In this document: positions 31,416 through 40,160 of the stretch, one piece after another
Layout of the letters: every line of letters starts with the position of its first letter
How positions within the stretch are numbered: position 1 is the stretch's first letter
Source: Phytophthora sp. 'mugwort'
Lineage: Eukaryota; Oomycota; Peronosporomycetes; Peronosporales; Peronosporaceae
Direction: 5' to 3'
Assembly: GCA_033558025.1 (NCBI GenBank)
Contig: JAUCEF010000009.1
Span: forward strand, 558,001 to 622,000
DNA: 64,000 bases
Position numbers and translations under genes: made by a program
The notes under the pieces: generated by a model
Told to the model about the DNA's origin: nothing
What the model saw: the letters and a program-made list of their open reading frames with translations, nothing else
Databases searched by the model: none

Positions 31416-34076
31416 ATGGCAGACGCCAGCATGGACCGTGGCATAACCCCGCAGTCGGCGGGCATGGATGGCCGATGGACCACGGAAGCAGAGTTAACCG
31501 TGGCGGGCGCTGCTGCGGCTGTTGTGTCGGAGATGGAGGCTGTGCTAGCGCAGACGCCTGATGCTGTCTCGCTGTACAAGTCGGAGCTGGAGAAACTGCT
31601 GTTGGCCTTCATTAAGTCGCAGGAGAGCGAGCAGCGGCTGCTGCACCGCACCAAGGAGATCCTTGCAGAGATTCACTCGAGCCATGAGGCTATGCAGCGC
31701 GACCAGGAGGAGGAGACCGAGGCGCTGGTGCAGAAGAAGAAGGCCAAGCTGGAATTGGAGGCCGTGCTGCAGCAGATCGCTTCGACGAGGCAGGCCGAGT
31801 TGGAGAAGCAACTGAAGGTCAACGACCTTCGAGGCAAACTGGAGTTACTTGAGGAAGAAGTATCTAAGATGGCCATGCCATCCGGAAACAGCAGCGATAT
31901 CATTCTGAACGAAGGGCAGGAGCGTCAGATCGCCACCCTCAAGAACAAGCGTGCCGATTGTGCCCGTGATGCTGAGGCCAAGACGATATCACTTCAGGAT
32001 CTACGACAGGAGACTGCCAACTTGTTCGCCCTGGTACAAGAAGAAGAGGCCAAGAATGCAAAACTCGAAGAGACTCAAGCAAACGTCGTGCTGCAGATTC
32101 AGGAGAAGCAGAGCCTGACGGAGAGAGAAGTGCGGCGCAAAATGAGACTAGAAAAGGAGCTCAAGGTGCTCAAGCAAGTTCACGAGCGTCTGCAGCTCGA
32201 GAACGCAGCAATGGAAGCACTCAAGAAGGAGAACGAAGAGAATCTACGCAAGAAAGAGCTTGCGATGCGTGAATCCAAGCAGAAGATGGAGAAGTACTTA
32301 AAGCAGTACGACGGACTGTTCCGAACAACCCACTCTTTGACTGAAGCGATGCAGCTTCAGTGGCAGAAGAACGTCGAGTTGCACAAGGAAAACGTGCAAG
32401 TCGAACACGAGCTGGACGTGAAAGAACAGCAAACCCATACGATCACACGAGACGCGCTAAAAATTGAAAAGCTCATGGAGATTGCCAGGGAGCAGCTTCA
32501 AGACGTTGAAGCGAGGCGCTCGGATTGTGAAACAGAAAAGGAGAACGCCAAGCTAGACCTAGAGAACCTTATTAATCTCTCACTGGAAGCAGAGAAAAAG
32601 CGAAGTGAGGTGCTCACAAAGAAGCTGGAGGAAATGCTGCGAGAGCGCGAAGTGCTGAACAAGATGCTAGTGAAGGCAAATGACCGAACTCAGGCGACGT
32701 TCGACTTGATGAAGATCAAGGAGAATACGATGAAAAACCTGCAGAACGAGATTAACGGGCTCAAATCTCATGTGAAGAAGCAGCGAGCTCAAATCCAACA
32801 GCTTGTTGGAGAACGCGAGAAGTACGAAAAGGAAGCTGCTAACGCGACGCAAAAGTTTATGACGTCGCTTGAAGAGGCAAAGCTGCAAGATTTACAAGTC
32901 GTATCACTCCAGCAGAAGATTGTCGAAAGTGAGAGCCGCCTGAAGCAACAGCAGAACCTGTATGAGGCAGTTCGTACTGATCGGAACCTGTACAGCAAGC
33001 AGCTTATTGAAAGCCAGGAGGAGATCGGGGATATGAAGCGCAAGTTCAAGATTATGAATCATCATATTGAGCAGCTCAAGGAAGAGATCACGTCAAAGGA
33101 TCACGCTCTGGTGAAGGAACACTTCGACCACCACAAAGTGGACAAGGAGAAGGAGATTCTTAAGAACGAGCTACTACGCATCAAGAAACAAATTCAATCA
33201 TCTGAACAGATTATTCTAAACCAAGAGCAGGAGATCACGAAGCTCGCAAAGATTATTCAGGAGGCAGACGAAGAAAAACAGCGGCAGGTCAAGGAATACG
33301 GGTGTGTCGTCCACGATCGCGATACGCTGCGGCAGCAACTTATCCAGCGCAACGAGGAGTTGAGTGTGCTTTACGAGAAAATCAAGATCCAGAAGTCAAC
33401 ACTATCAAAAGGCTATTTTCAGTACCAGGAGAAGCAAAAGGAGGTCAACAATCTGCAGTCACGCATTCATGCTCTCACGCTTGAGAGAGACTCGAACAGC
33501 AATCAACTATCTCATGAAGGTTCATTGAAACAAGAGTTGTTCCGACTGGAGAAAGAACTGCTGCAGGAAAAGACCAAGATCCGAGCCCTATCCGAAGAGC
33601 TTGACCACCCGTTGAACGTTCATCGTTGGCGTAAACTTGAAGGCAGCGACCCGAAGCGGTTCGAGATGATTCGGAAGCTGCAAGCAATGCAGAAGAAGTT
33701 GATCCACAAGTATGAGGAGGCCACCATCAAGGATCTGCTTATCTTAGAGAAGGAGAAGCTCTACGTCGAGCTGAAAACGATCCTGGCACGACAACCAGGC
33801 GCTGAAGTTGCTGAGCAGTTGGTGGTTTACAAGGAAACCCTTAAGGGGAAACAAAACCAGATGAAGCAGATGGAGGAAGAGCTTCAGATGTACAAGATGC
33901 AGGTGAACGAGTACCGTCACGATCTGAGTCAACTCGAGAAGGAGAAGCAACAGATCCAGCAGGAGTGGATCGAGAGGCAGTTGAAGTCGTACAGCAACCA
34001 GTTTGGCAATGCTCGAGAAGAGGGGGGGCCTATTGCCTACGAAGATCCTGCATCTTACGGTAACCCTGAAGACTGA
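31416..34076 (+). CDS. CFAP58: Cilia- and flagella-associated protein 58
   Basis: One exon of 886 residues from ATG 31416 (animal CFAP58 has about 870). The whole protein is a long coiled coil. The family signature is near the C-terminus: LNVHRWRKLEGSDP, then RFEMIRKLQAMQKKLI, LLILEKEKLYVELKTILARQ, PGAEVAEQL and KGKQNQMKQMEEELQMYKMQ. These match the wording of animal CFAP58 closely. The extra 41 residues before 31416 (MGLKLFNTFATALLMYLL...) are hydrophobic and unlike the family, so I treat them as leader. CFAP58 is an axonemal protein needed for flagellar structure; here it would serve the biflagellate zoospore. Expression is expected at sporulation. It is convergent with the next gene, 68 bp apart. 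Confidence 0.9.
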   Translation: MADASMDRGITPQSAGMDGRWTTEAELTVAGAAAAVVSEMEAVLAQTPDAVSLYKSELEKLLLAFIKSQESEQRLLHRTKEILAEIHSSHEAMQRDQEEETEALVQKKKAKLELEAVLQQIASTRQAELEKQLKVNDLRGKLELLEEEVSKMAMPSGNSSDIILNEGQERQIATLKNKRADCARDAEAKTISLQDLRQETANLFALVQEEEAKNAKLEETQANVVLQIQEKQSLTEREVRRKMRLEKELKVLKQVHERLQLENAAMEALKKENEENLRKKELAMRESKQKMEKYLKQYDGLFRTTHSLTEAMQLQWQKNVELHKENVQVEHELDVKEQQTHTITRDALKIEKLMEIAREQLQDVEARRSDCETEKENAKLDLENLINLSLEAEKKRSEVLTKKLEEMLREREVLNKMLVKANDRTQATFDLMKIKENTMKNLQNEINGLKSHVKKQRAQIQQLVGEREKYEKEAANATQKFMTSLEEAKLQDLQVVSLQQKIVESESRLKQQQNLYEAVRTDRNLYSKQLIESQEEIGDMKRKFKIMNHHIEQLKEEITSKDHALVKEHFDHHKVDKEKEILKNELLRIKKQIQSSEQIILNQEQEITKLAKIIQEADEEKQRQVKEYGCVVHDRDTLRQQLIQRNEELSVLYEKIKIQKSTLSKGYFQYQEKQKEVNNLQSRIHALTLERDSNSNQLSHEGSLKQELFRLEKELLQEKTKIRALSEELDHPLNVHRWRKLEGSDPKRFEMIRKLQAMQKKLIHKYEEATIKDLLILEKEKLYVELKTILARQPGAEVAEQLVVYKETLKGKQNQMKQMEEELQMYKMQVNEYRHDLSQLEKEKQQIQQEWIERQLKSYSNQFGNAREEGGPIAYEDPASYGNPED

Positions 34077-34144
34077 TAAACTACAGTATGCATATCTCAA
34101 AGATTCACTAAATAGTATTGTATGCCCACCCTTTAATATTCTAG

Positions 34145-34827
34145 TTAATAGTTCCCTGAACTGCTGAGGGCCACGGGTGCACTGCGCTGTACGATGTTTT
34201 GGTGCTTCTCAACCAGGGCGGAGTGTCTGGACCTAGTAACATCGCACAGACCTGGATCAAGCTAACTGTAAACGACAAGCATCTACAGTGGCCACACTCA
34301 CCACGCATACGGTTGAGAAGCGGCGACACAATTGATATTTGCGGTACTAAGTCGTTCCACAGGCGTTCGCAGCTACGGACCAACGTAACAACATCCTGAT
34401 CGATGCATACAGCGACAAGGAAGTCCCAGATTCCGCCAACGCGCTGACGCAGCAGCTCTTCGTCTTCAACTAGGACAAGCAGTTGTTGAATTTCCTCGTC
34501 ATAACTCTTCAAAAACCGGAGAAAATTAAAGAATGAGTTAAGGGAAAGTAAACAGTTCAAGAGCGTGTGTACCTCGAGATGAATCGACTCTAGAAACAGC
34601 ATTGGGATCTCAAGGCCTCGCTCCTTCTCCATGAAGTCCAGTAGCATTGTTGCGTACCTCTTTTGGACTTGAGCTCTAGTGTTCGAAGAGAGCACAACCG
34701 AATCGGAATACGAGGACGGCGACTTGACTTGCTCAAATTTGGCGGTCGTGGACTCCAGCATAAACAGCAAACGCTCGAGCTGGCGAGTGCGCTTGGTGAC
34801 GCATTGAACTACGGAGAAGGCACTCAT
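34145..34827 (-). CDS. Small helical protein of unknown function, three exons
   Basis: Exons are 34827-34573, 34506-34302 and 34251-34145, giving 188 residues. Intron 1 (66 nt) keeps the frame open, but its hydrophobic, pyrimidine-rich reading and GT/AAG ends suggest it is removed, joining ESIHLE to SYDEEIQQLL. Intron 2 (50 nt, GTGAGT donor) gives the C-terminus GLCDVTRSRHSALVEKHQNI and a stop at 34145. Without it the tail would be unnatural. The protein is helical throughout (SVVQCVTKRTRQLERLLFML; EEIQQLLVLVEDEELLRQRV) with no signal peptide. I do not recognise the family. Convergent with CFAP58. Confidence 0.65.
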
Positions 34828-35120
34828 GCTGTGAGGGACAAAAACGTTTTAAGGCTACCACTAGACGAGAAGGCCTCGTATTAATAGGTCTAGCATATGC
34901 TGTTAATACCAGTTCATTGTGTTCACACTTCACCGAAAACTTTGGTAGTCGCATGCCGTGTTCAAGCTTCTCGAGTCACTTGACTAGTGTAAATCCGACG
35001 AGTAAACGAAGAATTAAGTGTATGTATCGCTATAATAAAGTTCCCAAATTTGATGGGATAGACAGCTATTACAACTAAGATCCTAATCTGCAGCGCAAGT
35101 CTTTCGCTTGCGTCCTAAGC

Positions 35121-36437
35121 TTACTGGTTTTGCAGCGCCGCGAGCTCTTCCTGGAGCCCCATCACGTACTTTGTCATCTCGTCCGGCGACGTGCAGGACT
35201 TCAGGATCATGTTGCGCAGCGCAAGACGCGCCGAGTCGCCCTTCGGGTCCTCCGCAGCAGAAAACAGCGGGTGCCGCGACATAGACGCCGTCATATCAAC
35301 TGCAATGGGAGAGACGGCCGACCCACTCAGCACCCTGGACAACTGCTCCGAGCGATCGCCCTGACTAGCGGCGAGCTCCGTGTGCAACAGCTTCTTGTTG
35401 CGTGGCGAGGTGGATGCCGTTGAGCTCGAGTACGAGGACACCACGACGCTCGTAGGCGACACAGGTCGCCTCATGCACAAAAGGTCGGCATTCTGCTTCG
35501 CGGTGGCAGCGCCATGCGCACAGGGCGACGCTGGCGCCTGCTGGGCCTCAGCACCAGCCAAGCTGGCTCGAAGACCGACGCGCTTGCTGCCTCCTGCGCG
35601 GATGTGCACGAGAACGTACTCGCCCTTCTCTCCGGTGCCCGCCTCGTCTGCAAGCATGACGGCGTGCATACGGAAAACCTTCTTCTTGGCGGCGATGTCG
35701 GTGGCTCGGCTGTAGCACGTGGCGGTGATGTAGCGCACGATAGGCAATTTCTTAGGTAGACCGGTGACGAAGCTCATCTTGCGCCATTCGAAGTCCTTGC
35801 TTGACTCCTTCTTGCCGCCCTTGCATGCAATTTTTTTGCCACAAGCCGTGGAGTTCGACTCGCCCGCGGTTTTTTTCTTGCGCGGGAAGCCGAACGAGCC
35901 TTTTCCCAGCAGGCGCGAACACTTGAGGAAGTACATGCACGACACGGGCTGGCTGTAGATGAACTCTGGGTGCAGCGGGACGCCGCGCGGGTCGACGCCT
36001 AGGTCGTACACGGGGATCTTGAGTTCGCTCTTGGGCATCGAGAAGATGTCGAAGTATTGCTTAGCCGAGGGCCAAGGCGTCTTGTCCTCCACCTCGACCT
36101 CCTCCTCCAATGTCGCCTGCTGGGTCTGTGTCTGTTGCTGTTGTTGCTCCTGCTCGGCCGTCGACACACGCGACAGCACATCCAGCAGCGCGTCAGCCGC
36201 GATGCCCTCATTCCGCTGCTTCTGCACCGCTAGCAACTCGGCCAGTCCGGGTAGCACCATCAAACGCGGCGCCTTATCAGGCGAGCCGCGCGCTGGGAAC
36301 GCGTAAGGCTCAATGCTGTTGTCGGGCGTGCGCGGCCGCTTACGGCGGATCAGCTGGAACTCGGGCGCACGCTGCGCGTCGCTCTCGTCGTCGCTCGAGT
36401 GGTGGTGGCGGTGCATGATAGGAGCCAGGTGCTCCAT
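35121..36437 (-). CDS. Conserved-looking oomycete protein of unknown function
   Basis: The frame opens at 36545. The likely start is ATG 36437 (MEHLAPIMHRHHHSSDDESD), because an initiator-like TTTCATTG lies about 50 bp upstream of it on the minus strand. The product is 438 residues. The first third is acidic/Gln-rich and disordered, with a basic patch (RRKRPRT) that could be an NLS. The middle (about 130-300) looks folded: KQYFDIFSMPKSELKIPVYD, SCMYFLKCSRLLGKGSFGF, then basic KKKTAGESN and LPIVRYITATCYSRAT. A Ser-rich linker and a short C-terminal helix (EMTKYVMGLQEELAALQNQ) follow. I recognise no domain. A nuclear or regulatory role is a guess from composition. Confidence 0.6.
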   Translation of the reverse strand: MEHLAPIMHRHHHSSDDESDAQRAPEFQLIRRKRPRTPDNSIEPYAFPARGSPDKAPRLMVLPGLAELLAVQKQRNEGIAADALLDVLSRVSTAEQEQQQQQTQTQQATLEEEVEVEDKTPWPSAKQYFDIFSMPKSELKIPVYDLGVDPRGVPLHPEFIYSQPVSCMYFLKCSRLLGKGSFGFPRKKKTAGESNSTACGKKIACKGGKKESSKDFEWRKMSFVTGLPKKLPIVRYITATCYSRATDIAAKKKVFRMHAVMLADEAGTGEKGEYVLVHIRAGGSKRVGLRASLAGAEAQQAPASPCAHGAATAKQNADLLCMRRPVSPTSVVVSSYSSSTASTSPRNKKLLHTELAASQGDRSEQLSRVLSGSAVSPIAVDMTASMSRHPLFSAAEDPKGDSARLALRNMILKSCTSPDEMTKYVMGLQEELAALQNQ

Positions 36438-38450
36438 GCTCTGTATCGATGGAGAAGTGCCTCTTGCTCGGTAACTCACACAATGAAACGCTGCAGCCGC
36501 GAGTTGAGAACAAAAAGTCTTGCGGGTAAGCTTACGTGCATACAAATCATAATATGCGGGAATTGGGAAATTTACCGTGTTTCCCGGCTCCGCGGGTCGT
36601 ATGCGTTTGTAGGGTGATTACACAATCCTAGCATATTTAGTTTGCTAGAACAGTTGTGCTGAATCCCGGGTTGAGTCCACGCAACTTTAGTCCGCGAGAC
36701 GTCAGATCGAGTGAATGCAATTCCGACCTATACAATTATCAAGTGATTCGAACGATATGCGGTTTGTCCAGGTGTTCGCCACGCGCAGCTCCCGCGTGCG
36801 ATCCAGAGCAATCTCGCAACACGTGATTGCAGAGACAGGGCGCAGCGCCGATTCTGCACATCGTGCGCCAGATTCCTTGGTTGCCGTTGGCTGGGAATCT
36901 TTTGCTGCCAACAAATAGTTGGTGAGCAGCCATTTCGCCAGTCTCGCACGGGTCGTAGCAGCTTGCGCGAGCAGATCCCCTCTTTTTTCTTATGCTGAAA
37001 GGCTTATGGATCAAATACGTCTTAATAGTTATGTGAAAATAATCTCTCCGATTTGTTGTGAGCCTGTGAAAACGTGGCTCAGAACGGTTTCATAATATCA
37101 TGCTTCGCAGGTTCAATTACAAGTTTCTTTTCGCCGCGACATGATCGATCGGGTGGTGGCGAGGACAGCTCCAAAGAGCCGCAGGCCTCTTAATCGGCAT
37201 TGACGCGCGTGTTGCCAGTCATCTTACTAGGCTGAATGCGCTGAATGCGATTCGGTGCAGCAACGTTGCTCTATCAGCTTGCATTCACGCATCGGGTGGC
37301 GAGCAGCAGCCAGTACATGTAGTGCCGAAATAATCGGGTTGGGTGGTGGAGGAGGACGGACGGACGAGCGGAGGACGATCTCGTTACTGGTGCAATGATG
37401 GAGACTCAGCAACCGATGACCATGACCACATTGCGGGCGCAGCTCCTCGCTACATTAACAAGGATGTCGCATCGTCGAGCTTTCCATCGTGCTGCCGTAC
37501 ATCTATCAACTGGATGGGAGGGAATGACCGTCAGCTCGCTGGCAGCGAATCGCGGCCAGCAATTCTCGGCACATGCCCACGTGGCAATTTCACAAGACAG
37601 CCTTTTGCTGTGGTCGTCACTGCAGCTTGTGTATTAATAGTCTGCGCATCTAGTCCGCATTTGGGCTAATCCGGCATCGGCGGCTACACCGCCTACAGCG
37701 AATGATAGCGTCTTGATTTTATCGCTATGTTGCCTTGCTGATACTCCGGCAGGTTGTGCTCGTATTCGTCGGCGAACACTCAGTTGCCGTGTTCACTTCG
37801 CCGTGTTGTTCTATCGAAAATCGCGATTTGTTCAATATTGGCATTGACAGTCGATCAGCAATGGCTTGAAGCGCACCATGCCGGCGGCAACACTATAGAA
37901 CATCTTGGAAGGCAGAGGACGCGAAAGATATGGATGAATGCGACCTTGATGCACAGTAGTACACCGCTGGTCGATGATTGCCCTGCGCACCGTCACGAAA
38001 TTTTTGAGAGCGCTGCGCCCTCAATTGCGCCAGCGTCAGACCTGCAGGTTCGCATACAGACTACGAAGTAAATGCCGGTATTTACCAGCTTGTAATACCG
38101 GTAGAACGGTTGAGATTCGAGCCCCGCCACGCCAAAGGTTAAGTGTAGCACTATTAATACTGGTCAAAGAGTTCCATGCATTGTGCCAACGCCGCCGCCA
38201 AGCTGATGATGATGCCGTGGTCGTGAGTCGACAGCCGACAGCAGGTCTACCGTCCCACCGCCATCAGGGATGCTGGAAAAGTAGGAAAGTAAGGTGGCAG
38301 GTGGTGCTCTCGTAGCCACATGTAGATAGATACCCGCGTGGTCCCAGAACAAATCAATGCACTAAATAACTATCCCGGGAGAGACAAAGGAAGCCAGTCG
38401 AACAGCCATCTTCCGCCCTTGCTTTCGCTGGGATTCCGACTGTGTGCGTG
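36438..38450. other. Divergent intergenic region of about 2 kb
   Basis: Several overlapping frames of 60-110 codons exist (37343-37669, 37395-37637, 37754-38071, 37974-38315 on plus), but none has a motif or a clear splice pattern. One starting MMETQQPMTMTTLRAQLL at 37395 resembles a mitochondrial presequence and could be a small gene; evidence is too thin to call it. No RNA gene was found. Confidence 0.35.
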
Positions 38451-38461
38451 GCTCATTTTCC
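38451..38461 (+). promoter_or_regulatory. Oomycete initiator of the pseudokinase gene
   Basis: GCTCATTTTCC is an excellent match to the oomycete Inr, with pyrimidine/T-rich bases after it. It lies after the first in-frame ATG (38442) and 83 bp before the ATG at 38544, which settles the start in favour of 38544. Confidence 0.65.
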
Positions 38462-38543
38462 GTGTTGGCTCTGCAAAAGACGGACGGACCCTGAATTGAT
38501 CCGAGCTTTTTCTCTATTCTTAAAGACCTCTATCAACCCCCAA

Positions 38544-40046
38544 ATGACATCATCCCGATCTTCGGACGAGGTTGGAAGCTCTTCTTCAGTCTCAACAGGC
38601 TTACTCGTCGGTCTCGTGGTGGCCGCAGCGGTGCTACTCGCTCTAGGAGGCTGGCTCACATACCGACACAAAAGACACAAACGACTTCATGGACTCAGGA
38701 ACAACCACAGCCAGAGCACTCAGTACGTGGATTGCGTCCTAACCCCCGACTTGATGGCGATCGTGGCCGACGGCAGTCGACGATCTTCCAGCACGACGGG
38801 GTTCGGTGGCAAATGGTTTCAACATTTGCCACGGATTTCCAGTGTGCCGTCAATGGAGTTTTTCGAGCAACTTAACGCAGGAGGCGGTCGAGGTTCAAGT
38901 AGTGCAGCTACGACAACCGCCACTGGGTCCTCACCCGTGACAAGCGCAACTCAAGTCCGATGGCTCGAGAAATGCGATTCGAACGACGCGCTGACAGTGG
39001 TAATCGAACAGAGCCGACTTCCTCCAAACTGCGTCGTTGATGGCGAGTTGCTGCACGAAGGCACCTTCACGTTGGCCTTCAGAGCGACGTTAAAGCTCGA
39101 GGGCCAAGCGAATCGTCAGGTCGTTGTGAGGCGACTGCTTCCTCAACTCGCAGAGCAACAGTCTTACCGCCAAGCGTTCATGGCAGATATTTCGCTTAGT
39201 GCTGCGCTTCTGCACCCGCGAATTGTAGCGTTCGTGGGCTTCTACGACCCCACGCAGCACGTGTACGACCTCGACTCGTCGACGTCGCCGTCTCACATGG
39301 TCACACAGGCGGTCCAGCCCTCAGCAGTGACCGAGTACATGCCTAACGGTGACCTACGTGTGCTACTAACACTGCGGCCTCGCAACGCTCAAGACTTTGG
39401 ATGGTTCCACTCGGTGTCGGTGCCCAAGACAAAGGCTCAACTCGCACTTGATATCGTGGATGCTCTCGTTTATTTGCACTCCCGACCAGCAGGCGTCACT
39501 GCATCGCTCCATCCTCCGCAACTTAAGGCACAGCGCGTCCTCTTATCCGAGCTTTGCGACGCTAAGCTATGCACTTTTGGGGTGCGACGTGCAGTGGATA
39601 CTCAAGCCATGTACTCTCGAAGCGATTTTTCTGTTGCCTGGTTGGCGCCAGAGTTACTACGTGGCGAGCCTCGAAGTGAACACGCCGACATGTACTCACT
39701 CGGTGTGTTGCTTACAGAGCTTGACACGTGTGATCTCCCGTTCGCATCCGGTGTCGACATGGATGATGGTATGGACGAGCAAACCCAACTGGCTTTACTG
39801 GTGAGTTCAGGTTGCATTCGTCCCGCACTGTCAATGGACTGCCCCGTTCAGATCCAAGAGCTCGTGAAGCGATGCTTAAGCTTCTCACCGTATCAACGCC
39901 CACCTGCAGTCGAAGTACAGCACACTCTGCGGAAGCTCCTCAATGGTACCAGTATATCTGACACCTCAATGCCGTCCAATATGTCTTCTCTACACAGCAC
40001 CCTAGGACCCACTACTACAACACTCCACACTCTCTACACACCGTGA
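38544..40046 (+). CDS. Single-pass transmembrane TKL-type pseudokinase
   Basis: 500 residues from ATG 38544. A short Ser-rich outer segment (1-18) is followed by one membrane helix (about 19-39, GLLVGLVVAAAVLLALGGWL), a basic stop-transfer (RHKRHKR), a juxtamembrane linker, then a kinase fold (about 165-465). The fold keeps LLHEGTF, LLHPRIVAFVGFY, YMPNGDL, WLAPELL, ADMYSLGVLLTEL and RCLSFSPYQRP, as in TKL kinases that are expanded in oomycetes. Catalytic positions are lost: the beta-3 lysine is Arg (VVVRRL), the HRD Asp is absent (SLHPPQLKAQR) and DFG reads TFG. It is probably an allosteric or scaffold receptor, not an enzyme; ligand and partner are unknown. Confidence 0.8.
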   Translation: MTSSRSSDEVGSSSSVSTGLLVGLVVAAAVLLALGGWLTYRHKRHKRLHGLRNNHSQSTQYVDCVLTPDLMAIVADGSRRSSSTTGFGGKWFQHLPRISSVPSMEFFEQLNAGGGRGSSSAATTTATGSSPVTSATQVRWLEKCDSNDALTVVIEQSRLPPNCVVDGELLHEGTFTLAFRATLKLEGQANRQVVVRRLLPQLAEQQSYRQAFMADISLSAALLHPRIVAFVGFYDPTQHVYDLDSSTSPSHMVTQAVQPSAVTEYMPNGDLRVLLTLRPRNAQDFGWFHSVSVPKTKAQLALDIVDALVYLHSRPAGVTASLHPPQLKAQRVLLSELCDAKLCTFGVRRAVDTQAMYSRSDFSVAWLAPELLRGEPRSEHADMYSLGVLLTELDTCDLPFASGVDMDDGMDEQTQLALLVSSGCIRPALSMDCPVQIQELVKRCLSFSPYQRPPAVEVQHTLRKLLNGTSISDTSMPSNMSSLHSTLGPTTTTLHTLYTP

Positions 40047-40160
40047 GGATACTACAAATTACACTACCCGGTAATCATTTTGTTATTGCTAAAACATTTA
40101 AGAAACCTATCAATTTTTTCTGTAAGAATAAAATGATCTCAACAGTATCTTAAACGTTTT

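Noticed and set aside
38040..38140. tRNA- or SINE-like stretch with a B-box-like ATTCGAGCC
   Set aside because: No A box, no cloverleaf pairing and no anticodon arm could be drawn.
37343..38315. Overlapping plus-strand ORFs of 80-113 codons between two divergent genes
   Set aside because: They compete in different frames, lack domains and have no clear splice pattern; kept only as intergenic sequence.
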